From: Odobenus rosmarus divergens
Lineage: Eukaryota > Chordata > Mammalia > Carnivora > Odobenidae
Reading direction: 5' to 3'
DNA: 64,000 bases
Assembly (NCBI RefSeq): GCF_000321225.1
Contig: NW_004450397.1
Span: 3,423,183 to 3,487,182, forward strand
The notes beneath the pieces are model-generated. The model searched no databases. It was given only the letters and a program-made list of their open reading frames with translations, and was not told where the DNA came from. This document shows positions 10,940-22,170 of the stretch, piece after piece (the stretch's first letter is position 1; every line of letters begins with the position of its first letter). A program made the position numbers and the translations under genes.

Positions 10940-12660
10940 CTAAAAGGAAAAAAATGACAACATTTTGAATTTAAGAGCTCACTTCTGGCATAATCTTCAA
11001 ATAATTTTTATATAGTCTTCACATCTATGAGATGTATTATATCCCTCACCCCTCTCTGGTAAAAACTTATCTAAGATTCTGGTAGCTTATTTTACACTTG
11101 CTACTGAAATATCTAGGGGAAAAAAATGTGCCTTTTAAGTTGTCTGCAGGGCACCAGGTACACTCTGGAAAAAAATAAGGCATTATGATTCTTAAATCCC
11201 AAGGGTAAATAAAGATGTCAAGACTATGACACATGCTGCTAGTAAAACATGCTACAAATCTATTAATGGCCTGATTGAAGATAATCAAAATAATCAAACC
11301 AACTTATTCCACAGCATGTGTAGGATTATTTTGGATACACAGACAAAATAAATAGCATGAAAATTGAGAAAACCATTTTTCCTGTTGCCCCACTATTCTT
11401 TTCTAGCAAAACATTTTTTTTATTTTCTCTGGTTTTTATTATTTTTTAGTCACCTGATATTATATCATTCCTCTCCATAAATGATAAAATACATTTTCAT
11501 ATATATAAATATATGTAATAACTCTGAGACAAGCCTAGGGTTGTTCTAGCAAAATATTTTTAAAAATTCATTTGTTTATAGAATTTTAGAGCAAAGCATC
11601 TTTCAGTTGCTACTTAAAGTACAAAAGGATTTTGATGGGAGTCCTGTTTCCATCTAGAGAAGACCCCCAAAATATCCTTCCAACTGGAAAATTGACAATT
11701 TACAGTAAGTCTTCCCTACTTTGCAGTCCCTCATCTAGATTTCTTAAATTTATTGTCAAGTTCATGCTTCTTGATTGGTTTTGTCATTGAAAAATCTGAC
11801 TGAAGAATAGAGAAAGCAGAGAGGAAATGAGAACAGGAAACTAGCGACAGGAAGTAAGTACTTATATCATTGTTTTTGTTCCATCCAAAGATCTGAGACA
11901 TCTATCTCTCATTGGCAAGGATGAAGGACCTCAGCACGCATATGGCTGGCTGTTACACCTGCATTTGGGTATAGTTTGAAATCACTGAATAATTCAGCAA
12001 TGGCTCACTACAAGGCTTGAAACTCTGCTCTTCAACCTCAACTGACAAGGCAATGACTTTAAATCTATGGGCAGTCAGTCCTTATAAAAAAGGAGAGAGA
12101 TTGATTGGAATCAAAAAGAAAATTTAGCTGAGATACCAAAAAACGTTTCTCCCTGTCGGTTCACTAATCAAACCTGAAGGGACTCTCTCCTTCCTGCAGT
12201 TTTGCATCTTTTAGCATAGCTTCCTTCTTCTAGTTTGAAAACAGTGTTCATTAGATTTTTATTTACATTAATTCTAGGAAGGTAATTGGCTGCCTCCCTA
12301 TGATATTGATGTTTTCTTTGTCTAATTGGGTGGGTCAAGGCACTAATTTGATTCACAGCTGTGGTAAGTTTTTATAGACTTTGGTGGACCTTAATTGCTT
12401 ATAAATATTGTGTTATAAGACCACAAGCCTTCAGCAAAATCCTGTTCAGCCCCATATGCTTTCAAACTTGACAATATGTTGTCCATTTCCTAAGAATCCT
12501 TCGTTCCAAATGGCCCTGAGGGTAAGAAAAAAAAAGGAATAACACATATGGCTCACATAGCAAAGTCCATTAAGATTTTTGCTGTTGACAGCACCTAGTG
12601 AATTATTGTCAGGAAAAAATATTGTCAATAAGCCCTTTCTTTCATAATAGTAAAATTGAA
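10940..12660. other. no recognisable feature
   Basis: AT-rich intergenic DNA. A minus-strand frame at 11067-11297 lacks any domain that I recognise. Confidence 0.45.
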
Positions 12661-12699
12661 ATACAAAGACAGCACAGCTCAGTGCCCTGTAGTCTTATT

Positions 12700-13300
12700 A
12701 CACGAAAGTGAGATTATATTTAAATGATGTTCATGACTCCATAGCCAGCCCTACAGTTAAGTGTAAATGGAAATTTGGGGCAGGGCAGCAGCTTGGAGTG
12801 GTAAGGCTCAAGCCGATGGAGTCTCCTGAGCTGTGTGATAAAAGACTGAACTCGCCTCAGGTAGGAGCCGGTCACAGCTCTGTGGCCAGCCTACCTCTCC
12901 CAAAGTCTGTCCTGCACTGCCAGTGTTTTGAGTGGAGGACTGTCTCTCTCCTGTGTGCTCCTCCGGTGCTATCTCTGGGATGCAGGGAAGGGGTGGTGTC
13001 AGGCCTCTGGGGTCTGGCTGAAACTATGAAGAGTAGTCAGAGCTGGGGAGAAAATCACACTTTTGTGGCCAGACTAGAGCACAGGCTCTGGAAGCCACTC
13101 ATCGCCAACACCCCCAAACAGGCTTCAGATTCCCCCAGCAACAACTAGGGTTGTCGTGAAAGTGCAAAGGTCCCCGTTGCCCCACTCCCTGCGGCTCATC
13201 CCACCAAAGCCATCCCGGAATCTATAAAGACCAACACCAGGTGAGATCAATGAGATTCCAATTCCTTCTGGGTGCTCAGGCCATGACTCTTAACACAGTC
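12700..13300. other. GC-richer unassigned block
   Basis: About 600 bp of clearly higher GC than its surroundings, with a 146-codon + strand frame at 12708-13148. The frame reads as low-constraint sequence (Ser/Pro/Leu/Gly-rich, no domain). It could be an old LTR, a regulatory element or a lncRNA exon. I cannot decide. Confidence 0.3.
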
Positions 13301-13538
13301 AGTTCTGTTTGAGAGTCAAGCATAGACTGTCTGGTCACAAAGACATGAACTCAAATGCTACCTCTGCCACTTGAGACTGGTGGCTGCACACCAAATCGAA
13401 TTTTATTAAAAACAAGGGACACATACCCATTTAAAATTGTTCTTTTAAAATGAGTTCTTTTGATACATGTTTTGTAACTAAATGCTGACATTTGAACAAC
13501 TTGATAGCAAAAGGTTTCTGACTTCTCTTACGTTCAAA

Positions 13539-13557
13539 TTTTTTTTTTTTTTTTTTC
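13539..13557. repeat. poly(T) tract
   Basis: About 19 T in a row. It could be the tail of a minus-strand retro-insert, but nothing identifiable follows it. Confidence 0.9.
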
Positions 13558-13599
13558 TGCTTGGTACCTCTAAGTATTACATTTTAATTTTTTTTAATG

Positions 13600-13730
13600 G
13601 CTCTGGTTACTGTTTGGGATGAACAGGAGGCCAATTATGAGGCTGCTGCAGTCATCCAGGAAAGAGACACCAGTGTCTTGGATGAGTCTGGGAGATGGAG
13701 ATGGACAGAACAGTATTATCCAGGGTTCAG
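13600..13730 (-). mobile_element. L2 fragment
   Basis: 'gaggctgctgcagtcatcca' followed by a 'gagatggagatggac' stretch matches the reverse complement of the L2 3' region. It creates a spurious 98-codon frame. Confidence 0.55.
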
Positions 13731-14759
13731 AACTTTTTTTCAAGCTGGAGCTAGCAAGACTTGGTGGAACAGAAGTGAGAATGACAAGAAGTCATCCTAT
13801 AACAGCCCTCTAAAGGAAGGCATAGGGCTGAGGCCCATATGGCAGCAGACAGCAACCTCAGCAGCCAGAGGATTAAGAGCAGAGCAACTGTGAAAAAGCA
13901 GGCAGCAGGAGAGCCCCTGCCAGGAGAGAATGTACACACTCGGGGCTTCCTGGAAAGATGGGGGGTACCAGGGTGGAAAAGTAGGGCCTGGTGTTTTGGG
14001 ATGGGGCCTCAATTCATTTCAATTGGACCCAGTACTATGCTGGAGCTGGTGCACACAGGCTTACACAGGGGATTGTTAAATATTCAGGAATTTTATGAGT
14101 CCCACTGGTAGCTTGAAATTGCCCACAGTTGGGAATATTTACACCACAGAAATTGGCAAATAGTACAAATCAGCCCCCCACCCCCCGCTGTCTCTTTCCC
14201 CCTCTTCCCCACCAATGCTGGCTGTGAAATATTTGCCAGCACACCACTGAATGGACTGCACAAGGCTGGAAGCCCTGAGAACACGGCACACTACTTGAGT
14301 TACACAAGCAACTGACCTTGTTCCTTCCTCCCGTGAAGCAAAGAATGCTTCTGATACTCCAAAATTTAGGTTTTGGAAAATTCTTTGAAATGTAATGTCT
14401 ATTTGTCCTACCAACCAAACTTCCTAATTCCTAGCTATGTTTTTCCAAAGCTAATACGAAAATCATCTTTTATTTGGGGGCACATATTGCATAGGAAATC
14501 TTTTGCATCGCAGGGAAAGCTGGTCCAGAATTTAAACCATCGCAAAGAACTAGACTATAAAAGAACATGCTCAGTCTCTGAGTAATCAAGAGTTGCCTTT
14601 ATTTTAATTTATTCTTCTGATATTTTGTAATAGTTATGTGACCCAATCCTATTCTGATTGAATTACTATCAAAAGCAGTAAATCATTGATAATATAAAAA
14701 TGAAATATCATTAAATGCTTTATCCTCATTTTATCAAAATTGTATTTCTGTTGGCAACA
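13731..14759. other. no recognisable feature
   Basis: Mixed-composition DNA with short overlapping frames on both strands. No gene or repeat that I can name. Confidence 0.4.
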
Positions 14760-14775
14760 AAGAACTATGATCTTG

Positions 14776-14960
14776 GGATGCCTGGGTGGCTCAGTCAGTT
14801 AAGTGTCTGCCTTCAGCTCAGGTCATGATCCCAGGGTCCTGGGATCAAGCCCCACATTGGGCTCCCTGCTCAGCTGGGAGCCTGCTTCTCCGTCTCCCCT
14901 GCCCCTCCCCCGGCTCATCCAATCTCTCTCTCAAATAAACAAAATCTTAAAAAAAAAAAA
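14776..14960 (+). mobile_element. Can-SINE with perfect 16-bp TSD
   Basis: The SINEC body is flanked by AAGAACTATGATCTTG at 14760-14775 and 14961-14976, identical copies. Confidence 0.97.
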
Positions 14961-15340
14961 AAGAACTATGATCTTGTAGAGAAGCAAAGAGAAGAAAATT
15001 AAATCAGGAATTATAATTCCTATAGATAATCATTGTTTACAATTATAGATCAGTGGTCAGCAAACTACCATACCCCATGGCCTGGCAAACTAACCCAGGG
15101 GCTGAATTCAGCTATGCCCATTTATGGACATATTGTGGATGACTGTTTTTGCCACAACAGCCAAGCTGAGTAGTTACAACAGAAACCATGTGGCCCACAC
15201 AACTTAAAATATTTTCTATCTGGCCGTTTACATAAAAACTAGCTGACCTCCAGTGTTTCTCTCTATAGAGATATAATCTGCAATAAAAAGAGTATTCTAC
15301 CACACAAACTGCTTAGTCACCTGCTTTCTTCTCCCAACTT

Positions 15341-15426
15341 GGGGCTTGATCCCAGGACCCTGAGATCATGACCTGAGCTGAAATCAAGAGCCGGACACTT
15401 AACCAACTGAGCCACCCAGGAGCCTC
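15341..15426 (-). mobile_element. partial Can-SINE (head only)
   Basis: Reverse complement of the tRNA-related head, ending CTGAGCCACCCAGGAGCC. The CT-rich and A-tail part is missing, so this copy is broken. Confidence 0.85.
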
Positions 15427-15457
15427 TTCTTATCTCTATTTCCTTAGGGAAAAATTT

Positions 15458-15655
15458 TTTTTTAAAGATTTTGTTTATTTGACAGAGAGAGAGAGAGGGA
15501 GAGAGAGAGAGAGCATAAGCAGGGGGAGTGTCAGGCAGAGGGAGAAGCAGGTTCCTCACTGAGCAAGGAGCCTGATGGGGATTCAATCCCAGGACCCTGG
15601 GACCATGACCTAAGCTGAAGGCAGATGCTTAACCGACTGAGCCACCCAGGCACCC
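15458..15655 (-). mobile_element. Can-SINE (antisense)
   Basis: T-rich tail, (GA)n segment and the reversed head ending CCACCCAGGCACCC. Flanks 'cttagggaaaaa' and 'cttagggcaaa' are the TSD. It splits an old L1M fragment whose parts lie at about 15427-15457 and 15656-15790. Confidence 0.95.
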
Positions 15656-15790
15656 TCTTAGGGCAAATTTCTAACTGCAGAATTGTTGGATCAAAACTGG
15701 ACATTCCAAAGTTTTAAGATTTGGTAAATATTGCAAACCTGCCCGATGAAGAGGTTTTCCCAATTCATATCAAATCCACCTTGCTTGGAA
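15656..15790 (-). mobile_element. L1M fragment
   Basis: Weak antisense match to the L1 segment around 'gcagaattgttggatcaaaa'. Continues left of the SINE. Confidence 0.5.
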
Positions 15791-16480
15791 TTTTAAGTGC
15801 AAAAGACTGCATATTTTCTGGGTGAAAATTTCCCAAAGGTTCTTTCAGAATGTTAGGAATAAATATTCTTTAATATATGTCTTTATAAAGTACCCTTATG
15901 AGAGAAAGGCAGATAAAATTGATATTCTTCTTGTAGATATGTTATCCTTCAAATTTTAGTCACAGATGCACATTTGAAAAGTATATGCTTTGTGGAAATC
16001 TGTAATACTGGCTATGTCAAAGAGGTAGTCATAAGTAACTTTTAAAGCCTCAGTTCTTGCATCTGTAAAATAGGATAGTACAAGCTCCTCCAATATGGGA
16101 GATTACCGAACTAATCAAAATAGTCAAATTAACACATGCATAAGAATAACAGAATACAGAATATAGAATTCTGTGAAATACAGAGTTATTATCTCAGAAG
16201 TAAGAGGTTGTAGTGTGAATTATTTCAACAAGTTTCTATTTACTGCATTTTATTCTTAGATAGTAAAATTCAATCCATACTAATATTTTCTTTTAAAAAA
16301 ACAAATGTGTAACGAATGGGGGTAGGGGAACACTAGGAATGACAAAAATTCCCTCTCCTGTGTGTTTTCCTTCAGAAGAAAATATCCATGCTGCAAGGCC
16401 ACTTGATAGTTTTTCCCGGTAGAAAAATGCAGGAGGGTTACAGGATGTGGATAAAGTTCAATGGGCATCTGCAGCCTCTC
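15791..16480. other. mostly unassigned; MIR-like patch
   Basis: 16030-16110 looks like the 3' half of a MIR ('gcctcagttcttgcatctgtaaaata', + strand). The rest holds nothing that I can name. Confidence 0.4.
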
Positions 16481-16489
16481 CTCCCCATG

Positions 16490-17640
16490 ACCCTTTCTTT
16501 CTTCAGGAGGACACTACACTTGCTTGATTGTCCTGCTACCTCGCCACCCACTCCTCTGCTGTCCCCTTTGCTGGGTCTTCCTCTCATCCTCTTAACTTTG
16601 GGGTACCCAGGAATAGGTCCTTGGTGCTTTGTTTCCCCCCAACAGTATCCAGCCACATGCATATAACACTGATACTCTCATACTTTGTCCAGGTCCGACT
16701 TCTCTCCTGAAGTCCAGGTTCCCATATCCTGCCACCTGGATGTAATTAGACTTCATGTCTAATTACATCTAAAAGCTAGTAATTCCAATCTGAATTCCTG
16801 ATATGCCCCCTCAGCCCCCCAGTGTACCCACTCACAGCTTTTATTCACCCTCTCAGTTGATGGCATCTCCATCTGTCCAGTTGCTTGGGTGCACAACTTG
16901 GAGCCATTCTTACCTCCTCTCTTTCTATCGCATTCTACTTTCAATCATCAGGAAACTGGGTTGGCAGACCGCCTCTCACCCCTCCAGCCCCATTGCCCTG
17001 CTCCGTTTGATGTGGGCTGATATAGTTCTCACTTACTTGTTTTGCTTTTACACTTAGCTCTCCCCCGCAAATCACAGACGTAGTCTCTTCTCCAGCCAGA
17101 GTGATCCTGTTTAAAATATCTGCTCGGATTCTAGCTTTCCACTCCGGGGTCACCCATTCCACTCAGAATCAAAAGCCAAGCCCTTACACAGCCCACAAAT
17201 TCTTCCCATGGGCTACTCCCCAGCACACTTTCTTCAACTGCCTCCCTTTGTGTGTTCCCCTCCATTCACTCCACCCCAACTATGCCAGTCCCCTCCTCTA
17301 TAATCCTCAACAAGCCAGGTACTCTCTGGCTTGAAGGCCTGTTTTTTACCAGTTCTGTCTGCCTTCTTCCAGCTATTCAGAGGACTAGCTCCCTCAACTC
17401 CTTCTCAGGAAGGCCCTACTTAAAACTTCAAGCCCAACCCTGATTCTCCATTGTCCTTGTTCTGCTCTGTTTATCATTTTTCTATAGTATGTAGCACCTT
17501 CTAACATATGATGTAATTTACTTATTATGTTTATTATTTATGATAGGTCCTCCCCTCTCTAAAATGTAAGCTCCATTTGGATGGGATCTTTGTTTTGTTC
17601 AATAGAGTAAATGAATTAATAGCTACTTACTTACTAGATA
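16490..17640 (+). mobile_element. L2 element, long 3' portion
   Basis: Contiguous match to the L2 3' region: the 'cttctctcctgaagtccagg' segment, the 'catctgtccagttgcttggg' segment, the 'tcagaatcaaaagccaagcc' segment and the 3' end with 'aatgtaagctccatttggat'. Open frames here are L2 decay products. A perfect 13-bp inverted repeat lies within (16739-16769). Confidence 0.85.
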
Positions 17641-18821
17641 ATCCTGAGACTGTATCAAAATAACAGTTAAAACACAAAGATTTAGGGGGGAAATGTAGAA
17701 CAAAATAAGGAAAATGGCTTAAATAACATGAATTTTTAAAAAAGACTCCATGCTATAGATTAATTAAACATCAAAAAGAAATGTATTCCAAACAAGTAAG
17801 GAAAGGAATGGATCAGTAAGTAGGTAAGACTTCTGACTAGAAATGAGAAAACCTCCAGAGAGGTCTTTACTCTGACACTTGTTAACAAGAAGGGGCAACC
17901 AAGGTCATGAATAGTCCACAGCATGGACTATTTTAGGAGCATCAGTTTCCTGATCCATACAGGGAAATAGCCATATATTAATTTCTTATCTCAAGGAATT
18001 GTCAGTCAAACCCTTCTTGTGAATCGTAAAGTTATTTTAATGTTCTTGTGTTAAAATACTTGCTTGGGTTTCCTTTTCTTGGTTCTCAATTGACAATTGG
18101 CAGTCAGCACACAAAAAGCCCTCAAGTAGTTTTCATTTAGAAGGGAAATTGACCCCGTCTCCCTTAGCTGTCTCAGTACACACGCAGAAAAGCAAATGGG
18201 TGATGGGCAGGATCTCGGGCAAAATAACTGCTTGCTGCCAGAGTCCAGAGCACAGCCTTCAGGATGAAAAATGCCCACAGCTTTCTTCTTCATTGGCAAA
18301 AGGAAGATATGGAGTGATCACAAAGAGTGGATGTGTAACAAGAGATGCCCATATGACAAAGCATTTTTAGGAAAGTCTTAATTGAGGAGGCTGCTTTTTC
18401 TATGTAAACTCCTAAGTTATGTTAATTTTTATTGATAAAGATATCAATTAATTGACCAGTAATTGGTATCTTAAAAATTCAGCAATGACTAGATAATTAG
18501 CCAGAATCGAGCAGCGTTGTTCATTTATTTAAGGCCTCTCTTTCAGGCTTGCTTTAAATTTGCTTTATGAGACTGATAACATTAAAATAGCTTGAACATG
18601 AAAGTTTTAAAACATATTAGAAGCTCCATGTAGGGATCTGTAAACAGAAATAAATAAATATGTGAAGATCTTGCAAGTGACTCCTCTGGCATTTGAATTT
18701 CTGTACTCCAAGAGACACCTTCTCCGTTTTTAATTGTGCTAGTGCCCTCTAGCGGTCGGAGTGGCACCTGCAGTTTTACTAAGTCGCCCAGCCTTCAAAA
18801 CCGGGGTCACTTACCTCCCAA
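17641..18821. other. no recognisable feature
   Basis: AT-rich intergenic DNA with no supported gene. Confidence 0.45.
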
Positions 18822-18901
18822 AAGAAAAGAAGAGAAGAGAAGAGAAGAGAGGAGAGGAGAGGAGAGGAGAGGAGAGGAGAGAAAAAGAAAAGAAAGAAAA
18901 G
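18822..18901 (+). repeat. GA-rich purine microsatellite
   Basis: About 80 bases of pure purine: (AAGAG)n, then (GGAGA)n, then AAAGAAAG. All-purine mirror-like runs of this kind can form triplex DNA. Confidence 0.95.
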
Positions 18902-18924
18902 CCTATCCATGCAATCATCTTTAG

Positions 18925-19128
18925 TTAAGATTTATTTATTTGAGAGAGCGAGCTTGCGCATGCACGTGTACCCAAGCAGGGGGAGGGGCAGAAAGAGAGG
19001 GAGAGAGAGAATCCTCAAGCTGACTCCTTGCACCTAGGCCAACGCGGGTGGATTCCAGGACCCTGAGATCATGACCTGAACCAAAACCAAGACTTGGCCA
19101 CTTAACCAACTGAGCCACCCAGGTGTCT
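18925..19128 (-). mobile_element. Can-SINE (antisense)
   Basis: 'aagatttatttatttgagag' tail end to ACTGAGCCACCCAGGTG head, followed by a T-run. Confidence 0.95.
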
Positions 19129-19149
19129 TGGAATCTTTTTTTTTTTTTT

Positions 19150-19854
19150 AAAAATGCTTCACCCAGAATAGAACACATCGAAAAAAATAAAGAAAACGAA
19201 TTATACATCATGATTAGGAAAAAAAGCTTTGTACATTAATAGAGTCTCAAAATTTTGAAGAAAGGTGACTTCTGAGGTCAAAGATAAAGTTGAGAATTTT
19301 GAGAAAGCTATGGACCTACTTCTCAGAAAATTATGCATGCACCTGTACTTTCAAGAGTTCAGGTAGCACCAGTTCAAAGGCTTGGGGTTTATCTAGCTGT
19401 ATACATGTCCCATGTTCCCCAGGTCAAAAATTCTCTGAAATGTTGAATTTGGAAATCAAGTTGGAGAAAGATATGTACACTATGACACTATGACGGTATG
19501 CAAAATACTGTATAGTTTCTATGTATATAGAGTAAAAATACGCAAACCATGGGAATGACGCAAATTGATTTCATAATAGTGGTTATCTCTCAGAGCGAGG
19601 GAGGGCAATGGGATGGGGAAAATTAAGGTGGCCACATTTACATCTGTAGTATACCATTTCTTCAGAAACTATCCAGGTATAAAGGGCATAATAGTATTTT
19701 ACTAAAGCTTAGTGATAAATATATAAACAATGAATTTCCATAATTTTGTTTCCCATTCTTGTCCATATATTTGATGGATTTCCCAATTTTAAAAAGTTAA
19801 ATTAAAAAAATATATAATTATTATATTTTAATAATATATGATCTAATTTCATAG
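19150..19854. other. no recognisable feature
   Basis: AT-rich DNA with no supported gene or nameable repeat. Confidence 0.4.
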
Positions 19855-20329
19855 TGATGGGGTTCAGGGAAAGCTACTCCAAAATATGCAACTTTAACAT
19901 ATTGATTATCTTGAATTAAGCACCACTTAAGAAACAGCTAATGCAAGAAAGACACTCTGTCTTCTGTCCCTCTGAAAGCAGGAAATAAATTCCACTGTGT
20001 AGAGTATCCACCCTGCACTTGGTAGGTAGAAGGCATGCTTATTGCCAGAGATAGGGAATTCAGGGCCAAGAGAGCTATATAAACAAACCTTGCTAATTCT
20101 TTATTAATTTGCCCAAACCCCTTTGTCAAAATAATTCACAAATAATTGTTTGTTTAAAAGGTATAAAAGGTATAAAAGCTGCCTGCTTTGGTCACTCCTT
20201 TGAATCTCATATTTCTATGAGCTCCTGTACGAACAAAATTAAATTGTTTTCCTCCTGTTAACTTGTCTATGTCAATCTAATTATTAAGAACCTACAAGGG
20301 AAGAAGAGAAAAGTTTTCCTCCCCTACAG
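19855..20329 (+). mobile_element. solo LTR-like block (endogenous retrovirus relic)
   Basis: About 475 bp running TG...CA. It has a TATA-like 'ggtataaaagctgcctgct' near 20167, then a 'gctcctgtac...aaattaaattg' polyadenylation-type region and 'ttttcctcctgttaacttgt', an arrangement typical of old ERV LTRs. No internal viral genes are present. The exact family was not determined and no clear TSD was seen. Confidence 0.55.
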
Positions 20330-22014
20330 TTTTTATTTAAAAAAGGTTAGTTTTCAGAAACATCCAAATGTAAGTTCATGTTTTGAAAAACAAATTTAAT
20401 TCTACATTATATAAATCACCCAAGCTTATTTTAAAAATATAAGCTAAAATATTAACATTATAAAGAGAACCGTTGTTCTCTTCACAGAGTCCTTAAGTAG
20501 AAAAGCTTTTATTTTTATGGTTATAATTTGACTTCTTGATAGAGAAAGAGGAAAAGGGTGAAATTCTTCTGAAGTTAATGTTAGATTAGAGCAAAATTTA
20601 TTATCGATCCATATTCATTCTACTATAAAATATAATGAAAATTTAGATAAGGTATTATTCTCTTTGGGGATTTCATATATAACAAAGTCAGCATGAAGCT
20701 GACTATACCATAGCCTGAGAGGCTGAACCTAATAGCCGCTTAATTGATTCATGCTTGTAGCTGCTCTGCCGCATAGCATCCCAGAGGCTTCAGAGGCTAT
20801 GATCAGATACAGCTCATCACAATGCAAAGCAGCAGGGTCGTGTGCCTCCCTTGATTTAGATGGAATGTGGGAGGAATGAGGCAGCACAGACAATATGGAA
20901 GACTGGTAAGGAAGAGGCATTAGCTTCTGGTTCACCTCTCCACTGATAGAGCTGGCAGACCCCCAGACATGCCCAGGTAGGTAAATCATGACCACAGCAT
21001 TAACCATCTGTTGGACAATATACATTGTTGGCTTCTGGGGGTCAGGATCAAGGTTGCATTCTTCCTTGCCCTCTACCCTTAAGGAGAAGCAATGTTAATT
21101 TCTGAGGACCTTTGCTGGGCCGTGACGTTGGGGCAGAGGGAAGAACTTTCGGTGTTATCACAGTAAGAAAATGGCACAAAACCTTCCACTTCTCTGTCAG
21201 TGTTCTCCAGCTGGATTTAGTTTCTTAGAGGTCCTGTCCTTTCTGACTTGTCTCATTAAGATGACTTCCCCACCAACTGCAGCTCTAGCAAGAGACCAGG
21301 CCCTGTTTTCCATCCACTAATTAACTCCTTCCTACTGCCTCCTCCCACCACCCACCCAAACCACACTTCCTGTCTTGCAAAAGGAAGGCTTGACCTGGGG
21401 TAGAGCATTAGACCACTTCATTCTAGGTCTTAGGGGGAGAAAAATCATCCCACCTTTTTTGTTTTGTTTTGTTTGTTTGTTTGCCACTAGAGTAAGAAGA
21501 CCTTTTAGTTAGGTCTTTGACAAAAGACACATAGTTAATGGTTTCAGCCCTATGTAAGCCCAGCACAATCTATCAGGTCTAGGAATTCCACATAGGGTAT
21601 TGGCACCAAGCCCACAGAGTAATAAACAGTATTCATGGGCCTGGCCTCATCCTCAGTGCACGTATTTCCCATGGCGAATCCAGGAGAAATAGCTGTGCAC
21701 AAGGGGCTACTTTGAATTTGGTGCTCTTGAGTGAGTACTGGCCTAATATCAACTCAGAAATGACCAACATATGCTCTTGAAACAGTTTAGAATGGAATGG
21801 GTTAAAAAGTAAAGATTAAGGCAAAGTGAAGATATCCTGTATGCAACTACCATCTTAAGACATGGACCCATCAGTGTGGCTTCCTCAAACACATATTTCT
21901 GAAGCACCTAAATTATATCTCTGAATATTTGGATATTTTGAGCTATTTTTTAATCTTGTTTGTATTTAAGCTACCTACTAAAGTAAGTTCCATCCATCCT
22001 AAATGATTTCCTTT
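20330..22014. other. no recognisable feature
   Basis: Intergenic DNA with a small (GTTTT)n run near 21460. Short frames only. Confidence 0.45.
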
Positions 22015-22030
22015 AAAACCAATCTGTCTT

Positions 22031-22154
22031 GGGGCGTCTGGATGTCCCAGTTGGAAGAGCATGCAACTCTTGATCTCCGGGTTGTGAGTTCGAGCCCCAC
22101 ATTGTGTGTAGAGATTACTTAAATAAATAAAACTTAAAAAAAAATCTTTTTTTA
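22031..22154 (+). mobile_element. older, short tRNA-derived SINE
   Basis: tRNA-like head and a well-kept B box (GGTTGTGAGTTCGAGCC), then directly 'agagattacttaaataaata' and poly(A), without the long CT-rich body of other copies here. The flanks AAAACCAATCTGTCTT (22015-22030) and AAAATCAGTCTGTCTT (22155-22170) are a TSD with two changes. Confidence 0.9.
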
Positions 22155-22170
22155 AAAATCAGTCTGTCTT

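Noticed and set aside
22031..22110. Possible tRNA gene with good B box
   Set aside because: The cloverleaf is not intact and an A-rich tail and TSD show a tRNA-derived SINE.
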